A stretch of DNA of 64,000 nt from an uncultured Roseibium sp. (lineage in GTDB: Bacteria > Pseudomonadota > Alphaproteobacteria > Rhizobiales > Stappiaceae). Every line of letters starts with the position of its first letter. Position 1 is the stretch's first letter. A model generated the notes under the pieces. The model was not told the DNA's origin. It made no database searches and saw only the letters and a list, made by a program, of their open reading frames with translations. The position numbers and the translations under genes were made by a program. Of this stretch, positions 16,159 through 25,766 are shown in pieces. The stretch is from the NCBI RefSeq assembly GCF_947499295.1, contig NZ_CANMNP010000001.1, forward strand, positions 496,001-560,000, in the 5' to 3' direction.

Positions 16159-17288
16159 GCACGCTCTCCAGCGATGGCAGCCCCTTCAGCAAGAGCGCCG
16201 AGCTTGGCATACGCAATCTCAGGATCAACGGCGCCAAAACCTGCAAATGTCCCGAAACCACAATCGGAGCCTGCGATCACCCTGTCAGCGCCAACAATGT
16301 CGACAAACCGGTCGAGACGCTGTGCAACGGCCTCCGGGTGTTCGACAAAATTCGTCGTGGTGTCGACAACACCCGGCACAAGGATCTTGTCTTCGGGAAT
16401 TTCTGATTTTCGATCCCGGAAGACGCTCCATTCATGCGCGTGGCGCGGGTTCGACGTTTCGAAGAGAACATACCTTGCACGTGCGGACATCAGCGTGGAA
16501 AAAACCTTGTCCATCGAAATATCGCACACGTGCGGTCCTTCGTAGTTGCCCCAGCAAATGTGAATACGCACATTCGCCGGATCAATGTTCTGAAGGGCAT
16601 GGTTCAAGGCCTCGATATGGCTTGCGGCAATCTTGATAAACTCTTCGTCGGACAGGTCGGTGAAGAGCATGTGCCGCGACAGGGCGAGGTCGGGACAGTC
16701 CAACTGCAGATCGAGCCCTGCTCCAACGATTGTCTCGTATTCCGCTTTCATGACCTCGGCCAGGGCTTCAAGGTAAGCCTCACGCGAAGGATAAAAGTCG
16801 TTCTGCAAAAAGAGTGAGATCACACCAGGAGACGCTGCATTCATAAAGCCGCGCTCGACCCCATTGGCGGCCATCGCCGCCTTCAGATTGGCGATGTCCT
16901 TTTCCAGTTCCCCCTGCCCTTTTGAACGAACTTCACCAGTGCACATCGGCCGGGCGTATTTTGGAGTGCCGCCGCTTTCTGCGATGCGTTTCAGGAAGCT
17001 CGGATAGAGCTTCAGATCCGCAGGCGCATTGCGCGGACTGTCACCTGAAAAGCCGGTGTATCGATCCTTCACGTAAGTTGCGTAAGATATCTTGGAAGTC
17101 TCGCCGTCGCTCACAATGGAGACACCGGCGTCCACCTGTTTGCGCACGGTTTCATTGACGGCTTCCGTCATTGCCGCGTCAAACGCCGCAGTTTCATAGT
17201 CGTCACCATTTTCCCGGGCGAATATGTAGTCGACGACTTTTTGCGTGCGTGGCAGCGATCCCACGTGCGTGACTTCGATTTTGCTCAT
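16155..17288 (-). CDS. MetE C-terminal-like zinc methyltransferase family protein (cobalamin-independent methionine synthase II-like)
   Basis: The 377-residue protein matches the C-terminal catalytic barrel of MetE: VTHVGSLPRTQ at the start, zinc ligands H and C in HICWGNYEG, E in FETSNPRH and C in SDCGFGTF. It lacks the N-terminal MetE half. This zinc site activates thiols, and the family includes methyltransferases and epoxyalkane:coenzyme M transferase. ATG 17288 is chosen over 17294 for its better spacing from AAGGGGG. Its presence with a GST and SDR suggests thiol chemistry on the substrate. Confidence 0.85.
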   Translation of the reverse strand: MSKIEVTHVGSLPRTQKVVDYIFARENGDDYETAAFDAAMTEAVNETVRKQVDAGVSIVSDGETSKISYATYVKDRYTGFSGDSPRNAPADLKLYPSFLKRIAESGGTPKYARPMCTGEVRSKGQGELEKDIANLKAAMAANGVERGFMNAASPGVISLFLQNDFYPSREAYLEALAEVMKAEYETIVGAGLDLQLDCPDLALSRHMLFTDLSDEEFIKIAASHIEALNHALQNIDPANVRIHICWGNYEGPHVCDISMDKVFSTLMSARARYVLFETSNPRHAHEWSVFRDRKSEIPEDKILVPGVVDTTTNFVEHPEAVAQRLDRFVDIVGADRVIAGSDCGFGTFAGFGAVDPEIAYAKLGALAEGAAIAGERA

Positions 17289-17338
17289 GTGCATTTCCCC
17301 CTTGCGGAACAGGTTGACCTGTCCTTCAAAACCCTTGG

Positions 17339-18304
17339 TCAGCCGATCCAGGTTGGACCTGCGGGGTCGTCTGTGTTCATCACTCTGAAGAGGCTGGCTT
17401 CTCCGCTCATCGAGGGTTCCAGACTATGCTCCAGTTCCGGCGGAACAGCGCAGGTGTCCCCCGGGGCCAGCACCTTTTCGCCACCCGTCCAACTGAGTTT
17501 CCAATGGCCGCGCATGACCATCAGGATCTCGTGGCAGTTCAGCCTGTAAGCGGTTTCGGGGATCGATCCGCGGGTCAGGAATTCGACTTCAAAACCTGGC
17601 TTGTCCTTGAGCAGCGCATTCTCACCAATCACCTTGCAAGGATTGCCCGCCGCAAGCGCCATCATGTCCCAATACCGGGCGATATAATCCCGAACGACAA
17701 TGTCGTTGCGCAGTTCCGGAAACGCCTTCAGCTCTTCTTCACTCAAGAGCGGCATCGGATTGACTTCAGCAGGCAGAGACTGACCCTTTTTTGTGTCATA
17801 AAGGACGCCGTTTTCCCCCAGCACAAGGCCATGATCTGCGGCGTCTTCGATGACCTGCGGCGCCCATGTCACCCCTCCGCCGGCATCGTCACCACCCAGG
17901 ATCGCCATGATCATTCCGTAGTCCGTGCCGATATTTTCAAAGCCTCGGAAAATCCCGGTGGGGATATTGAAGATGTCGCCTTCTTCAAGCACCATTTCTC
18001 CGGCCTTGCCCCAGCGGCCCCAGAAGAAACGCCACCGCCCTTTCAAGACATAAAAGACTTCGGCCGTTGTGTGCGAGTGAAGTGAATTCCGGCATTTTGG
18101 CGGTTGTCCGGCCGCACCGATGTTAAAGCCCGGTGTCTCCTTGATATGGACGTGCTGGTCCGGGCTTTCGGAAACACCGCCACCAATGATCGTGAAGTTT
18201 TCCTTTTGATCGGACCCGGGTGTATGAGCATCGATAAAGGCCGTACGGCAGGGTTTCAAATCGCCGTATCGGACGATCCGTGTTTCCATTTGTTCAGGGG
18301 TCAT
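17339..18304 (-). CDS. Bicupin protein (gentisate dioxygenase-like fold)
   Basis: The 321-residue protein has two cupin barrels. The first has an H-x-H pair and glutamate (SLHSHTTAEVFYVLKG), but the usual second-motif histidine is replaced in FRGFENIG. The second has CHEILMVMRGHW and GDTCAVPPELEHS. Bicupins include gentisate dioxygenase, oxalate decarboxylase and sugar isomerases. Partial loss of metal ligands makes a binding or non-oxygenase role possible. It lies 50 bases upstream of the MetE-like gene in the same operon. Confidence 0.8.
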   Translation of the reverse strand: MTPEQMETRIVRYGDLKPCRTAFIDAHTPGSDQKENFTIIGGGVSESPDQHVHIKETPGFNIGAAGQPPKCRNSLHSHTTAEVFYVLKGRWRFFWGRWGKAGEMVLEEGDIFNIPTGIFRGFENIGTDYGMIMAILGGDDAGGGVTWAPQVIEDAADHGLVLGENGVLYDTKKGQSLPAEVNPMPLLSEEELKAFPELRNDIVVRDYIARYWDMMALAAGNPCKVIGENALLKDKPGFEVEFLTRGSIPETAYRLNCHEILMVMRGHWKLSWTGGEKVLAPGDTCAVPPELEHSLEPSMSGEASLFRVMNTDDPAGPTWIG

Positions 18305-18334
18305 GACGGAACCTGTTGGTGTTGCGGCTGGCTA

Positions 18335-19303
18335 TCAGCCTGTTTTCAGGACAATCTGTTTCCAGATCGCCGTTTCATCAAAAAGTACGTATTCCCGGCG
18401 CAGACCCCATGGACCGAATTCGGCATGTGCGGCACCCATCACGTGGACGTCGGCACCAGATGGTTCGCCGAAGGCACCCCAGCCGTCATGGGTGCCGTGG
18501 AGCGACCAACGCAGCGCCGCGCGCGGCGGCATCATCGGGTCATCGCGGCCAATCTGATGCTCGATCTTGAATTCTGCAGACGGAAAGCTTGCACGCAGCC
18601 CCATCCAGAACCGGTCTGCATCACTCCAGGAACAACCGGCAACACCACCTGGATAGGCAAGCTGGCAGGCCCGATCATATTCGGCTTCAATTGCTGACAT
18701 GTCGGCGTTCATAAGGCGGGCTAGAATGTCGGCGTATTTAGCGCCCCACTCATTGTCATTGCCCTTGCCCTTGTATGGGCCCGGTTGATCAATGGCAGGC
18801 GTGAATGGCCGCACGCATTCCTTTGGGCCACCCTCGCGAGTGATGAGGTTTCGCGCATAGTCCGCCGGATCCCATCCCATCTGACGCACGATCGCACCCT
18901 GGTCCCGGATCAGCCACTCGTCATTGATCTGATTGTTGATCGCGTGGCAGTCGGCAATGATCCGGTATTGCAGTTTCTTGCCGCTCGCCTTGCCGTAGAC
19001 ACCGTCCCCGAGATGGGTCGCTGTTGAAATGATCCGGTGAGACGACAGCATGCCTTCTTCAGGTGAACCGGACCAAATGACATCTTCGCCCAGAAGCGTG
19101 CGATTGGGAAATTCGGCAAGTGTCGCCATTGTCGCCCCGATGACGTCCTGGTTGCCTACAACGAGTGAACCAGGCGAACGAACGACGATATCGTCAGAAT
19201 AGTAGTGATGAAGCGTGGCGATCTTTCGCTCTTCCCAGATCTCTCGGGTGATCCCGATAATGTAGTCGGGAAAGTCCTTCCAGTGCGGGTCAAAGCCTTT
19301 CAT
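18335..19303 (-). CDS. SnoaL/NTF2-like double-domain protein (divergent member)
   Basis: The 322-residue protein has two cone-shaped NTF2-like domains of the SnoaL/ester-cyclase type. The first covers about residues 5-150 (LHHYYSDDIVVRSPGSLVVG), the second about 190-320 (RASFPSAEFKIEHQIG, ALRWSLHGTHDGWGAFGEPS). Family members catalyse cyclisation, hydration or isomerisation or only bind ligands. ATG 19303 with GGAAGGA upstream is preferred to 19324; it overlaps the LacI gene end by 14 bases. It is the most divergent of five such proteins in this cluster. Confidence 0.75.
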   Translation of the reverse strand: MKGFDPHWKDFPDYIIGITREIWEERKIATLHHYYSDDIVVRSPGSLVVGNQDVIGATMATLAEFPNRTLLGEDVIWSGSPEEGMLSSHRIISTATHLGDGVYGKASGKKLQYRIIADCHAINNQINDEWLIRDQGAIVRQMGWDPADYARNLITREGGPKECVRPFTPAIDQPGPYKGKGNDNEWGAKYADILARLMNADMSAIEAEYDRACQLAYPGGVAGCSWSDADRFWMGLRASFPSAEFKIEHQIGRDDPMMPPRAALRWSLHGTHDGWGAFGEPSGADVHVMGAAHAEFGPWGLRREYVLFDETAIWKQIVLKTG

Positions 19304-20321
19304 TCGGCCATCCTTCCGGTACACGTGCGGACCCGCGGATCATGAGCGGCCCATCTATCTTGATTTTCTGAACGTCCTTGCTGCCTTCCTCGATCCAGCC
19401 AAGCAGCGTGGAAACCGTCGCTTCCACCATCCGGTTGGAAGGCTGGCGCAACGTTGTCAGGTCGTAGGCGGGCCAGGACGAAAGAGGCACATCATCGTAG
19501 CCAACGACCGAAACATCGCCCGGTACATCCAGCTTCAACTCAAACCGCAGGACATCCATGACAGCGAAAGCCATGTGATCGTTGCCGACGAAAACCGCGT
19601 CAGGGCGATCCCCGCCCTTGAACATGTCGAGCGCTGCAGCGGCAGCGGTCTCGCGCCTGTACATTCCGTCAACACAGGCCAAAAGTTCCTGACCGGCTGC
19701 TTCCAACCCGGCACGGAAGCCTGCTTCACGGTCTCGCCCCGTTGAAGACCCAGCCCATCCGGCAATATGCGCTATGCGCTTGTGACCACCGGCCACAAGG
19801 AATTCGGCAATCTTTCGGCCGCCCTCGAAATTGTTGGAGGTCACCTGATTAAGGCGCTCGTCGTCCTGTCCACGGTTGAAAAGCACCACCGGAACCCCGG
19901 CGTTTGAGCAACGTGAGGCAAGCTCGTTCGACATGCCGACCGAGGCGGTGATGATGCCGTCGACCTGGTAGTCGAGCAATTCACCCATCACCTTGTCGAT
20001 ACCAGCATCATCATTCGACACCATGAAAACCAGAATGTGATACCCGTGAGCCTGAAGGGCATTTGAAAGCTTTTCCAGAGCGTCCGGGTAGAACTGGTTT
20101 TCCAGATAGGCCACAACGAGGCCGATGATGCGAGAGCGCCCCGTGATCAGTGAGCGGGCGAGAACATTTGGCCGATACCCAAGCTCTTCAGCTGCCTTCA
20201 GGACCTTGTCCGCCATTTTAGGAGACACGGAGGCACCCGGTGTGAAGACACGGCTGACCGCCGACTGGCTGACACCGGCATGCCGTGCAACTTCAACGGA
20301 TGTGACTTTTTCGCTGCCCAT
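19290..20321 (-). CDS. LacI family transcriptional regulator of the SnoaL/ABC catabolic cluster
   Basis: The 343-residue protein has a LacI headpiece (VTSVEVARHAGVSQSAVSRV) and a ligand-binding domain (IIGLVVAYLENQFYPDALEK, DVSVVGYDDVPLSSWPAYDL). The ATG at 20321 overlaps the SDR stop (ATGA); the 20336 start is less likely. Being embedded in the operon, it would autoregulate. The three TGCAT palindromes at 24155, 30149 and 30204 have the symmetry and size of LacI-family sites and are its probable operators. Confidence 0.88.
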   Translation of the reverse strand: MGSEKVTSVEVARHAGVSQSAVSRVFTPGASVSPKMADKVLKAAEELGYRPNVLARSLITGRSRIIGLVVAYLENQFYPDALEKLSNALQAHGYHILVFMVSNDDAGIDKVMGELLDYQVDGIITASVGMSNELASRCSNAGVPVVLFNRGQDDERLNQVTSNNFEGGRKIAEFLVAGGHKRIAHIAGWAGSSTGRDREAGFRAGLEAAGQELLACVDGMYRRETAAAAALDMFKGGDRPDAVFVGNDHMAFAVMDVLRFELKLDVPGDVSVVGYDDVPLSSWPAYDLTTLRQPSNRMVEATVSTLLGWIEEGSKDVQKIKIDGPLMIRGSARVPEGWPNERL

Positions 20322-21088
20322 CAGTCTGCCGTCCAACCTCCGTCAACCAGAAGGGAGGTTCCGGTCACGAGGGACGAGGCATCACTTGCCAGATAAAGCA
20401 CTGCGCCCATGATGTCTTCCACAACACCAGTGCGACCCAGCTTGATCTTTTGTTCGATCCACTTGACCCGCTCGGGATTGTCGAAGGTCTGTTCGGTAAA
20501 AGGTGTTCGTATGAAGGTTGGGCAAATAGTATTGACCCGCACCTGTTTCGGACCGAATTCCAGGGCCATCGCCTTGGTGAACCCTTCAACTGCAAACTTC
20601 GATGCGCAATAGACAGCACGATCGATGCCACCGACATGGGCCATCTGAGATGACATGTTGATCAGGGAACCGGGTCTTCCCGCCTCGATCAGCCCCTTGG
20701 CGACACACTGCGTGATGAAATAGGCCCCCCTGAGATTGACATTCATCACCGCGTCAAAATCTTCAGGCGTGGTTTGTGTCGCCGGGGTGTGCCTTGCAAG
20801 GCCTGCACTGTTTACGAGCACGTCAAACGGCCCGTGTCTTTCCACGCTCACCTGCACTTCCAGCACATCGGCAATATCGAGCTGCAAGGCAGATGCCTTC
20901 CAGCCTCGTCCATTGAGCGCTGAGACTGCCTCTTTCAGCTTTTCCTCACGCCGGGCAGCCAGGACAACCTCGCCGCCAGCTTCCGCCAATACTGTGGCAC
21001 AGGCCAGCCCGATACCGGAGGAAGCACCTGTAACAAGGACGCGTTTACCGGCAAGAGAAAAACTTGGGGTGGAAGGAAGCTCGATCAT
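20321..21088 (-). CDS. Short-chain dehydrogenase/reductase (SDR)
   Basis: The 255-residue classical SDR has the cofactor motif VTGASSGIGLACA, the NSAG motif (VLVNSAG), and active-site serine with YCASK (Tyr-x3-Lys). It likely oxidises or reduces a hydroxyl on the cluster's substrate with NAD(P). It overlaps both neighbours (SnoaL upstream, LacI downstream) by 1-4 bases, so it is cotranscribed. Confidence 0.9.
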   Translation of the reverse strand: MIELPSTPSFSLAGKRVLVTGASSGIGLACATVLAEAGGEVVLAARREEKLKEAVSALNGRGWKASALQLDIADVLEVQVSVERHGPFDVLVNSAGLARHTPATQTTPEDFDAVMNVNLRGAYFITQCVAKGLIEAGRPGSLINMSSQMAHVGGIDRAVYCASKFAVEGFTKAMALEFGPKQVRVNTICPTFIRTPFTEQTFDNPERVKWIEQKIKLGRTGVVEDIMGAVLYLASDASSLVTGTSLLVDGGWTAD

Positions 21089-22140
21089 TGAAAGGCCACT
21101 CCGGTGTCTGGGTCAAAGCCGGCGCGGGCCTTGTTGAATTCCCGGAGCCTCTGGAAAACGTCAACACCGAGCTGCGCATAGGCGTCCAAGAGGTCGACCA
21201 GCACCCAGTTTTCACGGATCAGGCCGTTCTCCAGTCTCCAGAAATCCAGACTGCGCATGGTGATCTTCTTGCCAGATGGGGCAATTCCCATCCAACCGTC
21301 GTGCGAAACGGTCTGGATCATGTTCGGCCAACCAGTCACGGCGGCAAAATTTCTGTCGCCAAAGAAGTGATACTGGACCTGATCCACGTATTGTCCACGG
21401 TCCGGCATTCCGTTCAGGAAGGGGATCTGGTGCCATTTGCGAAATCCCTCGATGCCGCGCCCAGTCCCGATACCGGAAGGACCGTACCAGCTCATCCTAG
21501 GGTGCCAGAACCTTGGCATTTCCATGACTTCAGGGCCGCCTTGCGACGGATGCCGCTTCATGTATGTGAGCATATCGATAATGTGCTGACAGGTGACTTT
21601 GCCGGCACCTGCGTCGTAGGGACCTGGTACGATGCCATCGGCAGTGGCAGGGCCCGGCACTTGCCACTCCCGACCAAGGCTTGGAGCCATTGGCCAGGCG
21701 CTGGCCTGCATCATGACTTCCGGAATGTCCCAAAGCGCCTGAAACTCGACCACCTTGCCGTCGGCAAAACGAAAAAACTCATGAAAACGCATGGCAACCT
21801 GGTGCCTGGTCGCCGGGATATCGAGCCATGGATTTTCGAAGGAACCGGTGTAATACCCACCGCATCCGACCCAATCATTGCCTTCCGGTGTCGAGCCGGC
21901 CATCACGATGGTATCCCGGCGCTCCAGATCAGGTATTGCCTTGAACAAGGCCGCATAGGCCTTGTCATAAAAAGCGTCGCTTCCTGTCGTTTCGCCAATT
22001 GGATGGCAAAGACGAAACACGGCATCCGGAGAACAAAGCTCGGTGAGTGCCTTGCGGACACTCACCTCCTCAAAATCGTACATCGCTTCGCGCAAGGAGG
22101 CGATGCGCGCTTTGTGCTGCGTATGCGTGTCCAACGTCAT
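21085..22140 (-). CDS. SnoaL/NTF2-like double-domain protein
   Basis: The 351-residue protein has two NTF2/SnoaL-like domains. The C-terminal half carries WYGPSGIGTGRGIEGF, FAAVTGWPNM and RENWVLVDLLD, shared with the proteins at 24753-25763 and 30265-31251. The conserved aspartate/glutamate and histidine positions resemble polyketide-cyclase-type active sites, but no reaction is known for this double-domain group. ATGA overlaps on both sides tie it to the GST and SDR genes. Confidence 0.78.
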   Translation of the reverse strand: MTLDTHTQHKARIASLREAMYDFEEVSVRKALTELCSPDAVFRLCHPIGETTGSDAFYDKAYAALFKAIPDLERRDTIVMAGSTPEGNDWVGCGGYYTGSFENPWLDIPATRHQVAMRFHEFFRFADGKVVEFQALWDIPEVMMQASAWPMAPSLGREWQVPGPATADGIVPGPYDAGAGKVTCQHIIDMLTYMKRHPSQGGPEVMEMPRFWHPRMSWYGPSGIGTGRGIEGFRKWHQIPFLNGMPDRGQYVDQVQYHFFGDRNFAAVTGWPNMIQTVSHDGWMGIAPSGKKITMRSLDFWRLENGLIRENWVLVDLLDAYAQLGVDVFQRLREFNKARAGFDPDTGVAFQ

Positions 22141-22769
22141 GCGCCGGGCACCTTCATCGGCCAGAAGTCGATCATGACATTCTTCTGATAAGCAGGTCGT
22201 TCACACAGCCTGTCGTAATAAGCCTTGAGCCCCGGCAGGTCCGCGCGGTCGAACTCCAGCTCATAGTATCGGTACAACAGACCTCCGATCTGAAAATCGG
22301 CAAGGTTGAGCGCATCGCCGCCGATATAAGGACCCTTTATCAACTGTTCGACAATTGTCATGGCTTGTTTGAGAGCTGCCTCGGCAGCGGCGATTGCGGC
22401 TGAGTTCCGGTCTTCGACAGTGGTGCGCACGAACTGTATGAAAATGGTCGGGATGAGCGGCACATAGATGTGCTGCCTCGACATATCCGCCCAGCGCTCG
22501 ATCTGCGCTGCAGCCATGGGATCGGTGGGATGATCGCCATATTTGCGTATCAGGTACCGCAATATGGTCATGGCCTCAGAAAGGGTTTCGCCACCATCTT
22601 CCAGCACGGGCACAAGGCCCAGCGGGTTCATTGAAAGAAATTCCGCAGTGTCGTTGCCGCCGAACGGCCCGCCGACATCAAGACGCTCATAAGAAAGGCC
22701 CAGCTCTTCCAGGCACCAGACGACGGGCTGAACATTGGCGGATGTCAGGCGTCCATGGACTTTTATCAT
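22137..22769 (-). CDS. Glutathione S-transferase
   Basis: The 210-residue protein has the thioredoxin-like N-domain ([40 protein letters not shown], where ESmTI-like residues bind glutathione) and an all-helical C-domain. It resembles proteobacterial beta/theta-type GSTs. Placement between the HisD-like dehydrogenase and a SnoaL protein, both overlapping by 4 bases, suggests glutathione conjugation or thiolytic cleavage is part of the pathway rather than general stress defence. Confidence 0.88.
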   Translation of the reverse strand: MIKVHGRLTSANVQPVVWCLEELGLSYERLDVGGPFGGNDTAEFLSMNPLGLVPVLEDGGETLSEAMTILRYLIRKYGDHPTDPMAAAQIERWADMSRQHIYVPLIPTIFIQFVRTTVEDRNSAAIAAAEAALKQAMTIVEQLIKGPYIGGDALNLADFQIGGLLYRYYELEFDRADLPGLKAYYDRLCERPAYQKNVMIDFWPMKVPGA

Positions 22770-24076
22770 TCTGCTGCTTCTCCATAAGGTACATTGCCGC
22801 CTCCATAGCGGCGCACCCGGATATTGGCCTGTTCGGCATGGCCAACGAAACCCTCAAGCATGCAAAGACGGGAACAATAGGCACCAATTTCAGCCGCAGC
22901 CTCGTCCGTCAGTACTTTTTGGTAGGAGTGCGTCTTCAGGAACTTCCCAACCCAGAGACCTCCTGTGTAGCGGCCTGCCTTCTTTGTCGGCAGCGTATGA
23001 TTCGTTCCGATAACCTTGTCACCATTTGCAACGTTGGTACGGGCCCCCAGGAACAGCGCACCGTAACAAGTCATGTTTTCCAGGAACCAATCGTCCCTGT
23101 CCGTCATCACCTGCACATGTTCGGAGGCAATATCGTCAGCGACCGCCAGCATCTCTTCGTAGCTGTCGCACAGGACAACCTCGCCATAGTCTTCCCAGGA
23201 TTTCGCTGCAGTCTCTGCAGTCGGCAAGATCTCAAGGAGGCGGTCGATTTCCGCCAAAGTCTCTGTGGCAAGCTTGCGGGAGTTTGTGACGAGGACAGCC
23301 GGGGAATTATAGCCGTGCTCTGCCTGCCCCAGGAGATCCGTCGCGCACATTTCCGCATCAACTGTTTCATCCGCAATGACCATAGTTTCTGTTGGTCCTG
23401 CAAAGAGATCGATCCCGACACGGCCGAAGAGTTGCCTCTTGGCTTCGGCGACAAATGCATTTCCAGGTCCAACCAGCATATGCACAGGGTCAATGGTTTC
23501 GGTCCCGATCGCCATTGCGCCGACCGCCTGAATACCGCCAAGCACGTAGATCTCATGAGCACCACCCAGATGCATGGCCGCGATGACCGCAGGGTTAGGC
23601 GCTCCTTTGAAGGGGGGCGTCGCGGCAACGATACGTGGCACTTTCGCCACGGATGCGGTCGCGACGGACATATGCGCTGAAGCGACCATCGGAAACTTGC
23701 CGCCCGGCACATAGCAACCGACCGACTGCACCGGGATGTTCTTGTGACCGAGAATGACACCGGGCAGCGTTTCCACCTCGATGTCGAGCATGGAATCGCG
23801 TTGTGCCTGAGCAAATTTCCGCACCTGCTCTTGCGCAAATTTGATGTCAGCCATGTCGCGTGGCGACACTTGATTCATCAAGGCTTCAATTTCAGACGGA
23901 GACAGGCGGAAGGACGGTGGTGCATAATTATCGAACTTCTCCGAAAGCTCGCGCACGGCGGCGTCGCCTCGTGTCTCGATTTCGTGCAACGTTCCCTCGA
24001 CGATTGAACGAACCTTGGCGTCATCCTCAGACCGTTCGGCTTCAGGCTTGCCACGCTTGAGATATTCAATCGCCAT
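22766..24076 (-). CDS. Histidinol dehydrogenase-family oxidoreductase
   Basis: The 436-residue protein is a HisD paralogue. HisD zinc and catalytic positions are visible: [11 protein letters not shown], the E-H pair in [11 protein letters not shown] and H in [14 protein letters not shown] and H in [11 protein letters not shown]. HisD-family enzymes oxidise an alcohol to an acid in two NAD steps; paralogues outside histidine biosynthesis include the sulfopropanediol dehydrogenase HpsN. No his genes are nearby, so a catabolic role is inferred. It is first in its transcription unit, 79 bases from the TGCATACGTATGCA operator. Confidence 0.85.
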   Translation of the reverse strand: MAIEYLKRGKPEAERSEDDAKVRSIVEGTLHEIETRGDAAVRELSEKFDNYAPPSFRLSPSEIEALMNQVSPRDMADIKFAQEQVRKFAQAQRDSMLDIEVETLPGVILGHKNIPVQSVGCYVPGGKFPMVASAHMSVATASVAKVPRIVAATPPFKGAPNPAVIAAMHLGGAHEIYVLGGIQAVGAMAIGTETIDPVHMLVGPGNAFVAEAKRQLFGRVGIDLFAGPTETMVIADETVDAEMCATDLLGQAEHGYNSPAVLVTNSRKLATETLAEIDRLLEILPTAETAAKSWEDYGEVVLCDSYEEMLAVADDIASEHVQVMTDRDDWFLENMTCYGALFLGARTNVANGDKVIGTNHTLPTKKAGRYTGGLWVGKFLKTHSYQKVLTDEAAAEIGAYCSRLCMLEGFVGHAEQANIRVRRYGGGNVPYGEAAE

Positions 24077-24154
24077 GTTTCTTCCCTTTCAAAGCGCCGG
24101 CGAAGGTCTTGTTCCGGCCTTCTACCGCTTGCACAAAATTGTCAATTCTCAATT

Positions 24155-24168
24155 TGCATACGTATGCA
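24155..24168. promoter_or_regulatory. LacI-type operator, copy 1 (upstream of HisD-like operon)
   Basis: TGCATACGTATGCA is a perfect 14-bp palindrome with central CG, flanked by T-rich sequence on the left. It lies in the 143-bp gap before the HisD-like gene, the only sizeable gap in the minus-strand run 30.1-14.8 kb besides the region between binding protein and neighbours. It matches the two sites at 30149 and 30204. Confidence 0.7.
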
Positions 24169-24219
24169 GAACAATCAAGACGCTTATTCAGATTGCTCTG
24201 GAAGTTGTCTGCGGCCCGG

Positions 24220-24756
24220 TTAGGCCGCCTTGCCAGGAACGGGGGGTTGACGGTTTCCGCGGTCGAAGGCCTCCCACCCTTCCCCGTTGAAAACATCTAT
24301 TCCGAGCTGAGCCAGGACATGCGGAAAGTCGACCATGACCCAGTTGTCGACAATCTTGCCGTCTACCACTTTCCAGAAGTCCATATAGCGGATCTCAACC
24401 CGTTTTCCGGTCGGCTCGACGCCCATGAATGCACCGGAATGTGTTGCTTCCTGCCTCCCGAATGCAGCCGCCCACTCGCCCATGTAGAGCCGTGCTTCGT
24501 CCACGCAAACCTTTTCCGAAAAGGCCGCCTGAAACGGCTTTTGCCAGTTGTCCTGAAATTCCTTAAGTCCGGTTTTGGTGCCGCAGCCGGTGTTGCCGAG
24601 CCAACGAAAACCTTCGGAGAAGAATTCTCCAATGTCGGCGATCCGGTGGTCATTGAGGCCATCTACCATTGTCTCGATGACACGTTTCGTCTCATCGGTT
24701 TTGCTCATATCCGTATCGCGGCTCAAAACAGCCTGTTCAGGACGAGATCCCTTCAT
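24220..24756 (-). CDS. SnoaL/NTF2-like single-domain protein
   Basis: The 178-residue protein is one NTF2-like domain resembling the C-terminal half of the larger paralogues (MGVEPTGKRVEIRYMDFWKV, DNWVMVDFPHVLAQLGIDVF). ATG 24756 overlaps the upstream gene's stop (ATGA). It is the last gene of the transporter-led unit. It may pair with a double-domain paralogue or act as an ester-cyclase-like enzyme; function unknown. Confidence 0.78.
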   Translation of the reverse strand: MKGSRPEQAVLSRDTDMSKTDETKRVIETMVDGLNDHRIADIGEFFSEGFRWLGNTGCGTKTGLKEFQDNWQKPFQAAFSEKVCVDEARLYMGEWAAAFGRQEATHSGAFMGVEPTGKRVEIRYMDFWKVVDGKIVDNWVMVDFPHVLAQLGIDVFNGEGWEAFDRGNRQPPVPGKAA

Positions 24757-25763
24757 GTCCGGCCTCTGTTCATTTCTTCAAAAACATCAAAACCCAACTG
24801 CAAAAGCACGTGTGGCACATCGACAAAGACCCAGTTCTCCATCAACTTGTCACCTTCGCGCCGCCACCAGTCGCACACGCGCATATAGAGACGATCTCCT
24901 TTGGACGGCTGCCCCAGAAATGGCTTCGCCTGAACCGCGTTCAGTGACGGCCATCCGCCCGAGCAGACATAATTGCCGTCGCCAAAACGCGTGAAATGCC
25001 GGGTGCGGCTGCCTTCGACAGCTCCGCCGATCCATTCACTGAATGTGTTCTCGAAAGGCACCTGAAATCCGGCAAAGCCTTCCAGACCCGCAAAGCTCCC
25101 GAAGGCTGCGGGGCCATACCAGAGCATGTTTTCGTGCCAGTACGGCCGCCACAGTTCGTCCTTGGTCGCGAGCTTGCGCAGCATGTGCGTAACCATCTTC
25201 AAGGAAACCGCACTTACCGCCGGATCATTGTGGTGCCACTGCAAACCATCCTGGGTCACAGGGCCGGGCAGATACCCGGTATATCCGCGGGTTGCTCCCG
25301 GTGAAACGGCAATTGGCCATTGACTGGCCGCAATCATCAGCTCTGGGATATCGAGATAGATGTAGCTCTCGACAGCGCGCCCATTTTCCATTCGGTGGAA
25401 TTCCCCAAATCGGAGATAAGCTAGCGCTCCCGTCGGTCTGATGCCAAGCCAGGGTGACTTGAAATTCCCAAAATAGTAGCCTGTCGAAGTTACCCAGCCT
25501 GCCTCCTCAAAGCTTCCACCGAAAGCGATATAGTCGGACCGCCCAAGTCCGCTGAAAGCTTGTTTGAGGGGCCCCAGGAACCGATCGACATAGTTGCCCG
25601 GTCCGACTATCTCGTTCAAAGGATGCACAAGATTGATGACCGCATCTTCAGCGAAAAAACGATGCGTTGCTGCAACTGCCCCACCGGCATGTCCCAATCT
25701 GCAGGCGTCCACATACGCCTTCAGGGCAGCCTTGTTTGCCGGTATGGGGGACACCTGGTTCAC
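24753..25763 (-). CDS. SnoaL/NTF2-like double-domain protein
   Basis: The 336-residue protein shares WYGPAAFGSFAGLEGF, YVCSGGWPSL and MENWVFVDVPHVLLQLGFDV with paralogues in this cluster. The N-terminal domain also is SnoaL-like (AEDAVINLVHPLNEIVGPG). The start is a GTG at 25763, three bases beyond the permease stop, so translation probably depends on coupling. Its position directly after two permease genes links it to the imported compound. Confidence 0.78.
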   Translation of the reverse strand: MNQVSPIPANKAALKAYVDACRLGHAGGAVAATHRFFAEDAVINLVHPLNEIVGPGNYVDRFLGPLKQAFSGLGRSDYIAFGGSFEEAGWVTSTGYYFGNFKSPWLGIRPTGALAYLRFGEFHRMENGRAVESYIYLDIPELMIAASQWPIAVSPGATRGYTGYLPGPVTQDGLQWHHNDPAVSAVSLKMVTHMLRKLATKDELWRPYWHENMLWYGPAAFGSFAGLEGFAGFQVPFENTFSEWIGGAVEGSRTRHFTRFGDGNYVCSGGWPSLNAVQAKPFLGQPSKGDRLYMRVCDWWRREGDKLMENWVFVDVPHVLLQLGFDVFEEMNRGRT

Positions 25764-25766
25764 CGA

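Noticed and set aside
21064-22188. 374-codon plus-strand open frame opposite the SnoaL-like gene
   Set aside because: Antisense to a protein with clear paralogues in the cluster; its own translation shows no recognisable domain.
22766-24076. True hisD of histidine biosynthesis
   Set aside because: No his genes nearby, and the gene is embedded in a LacI-regulated catabolic operon; a paralogue is more likely, although substrate is unproven.
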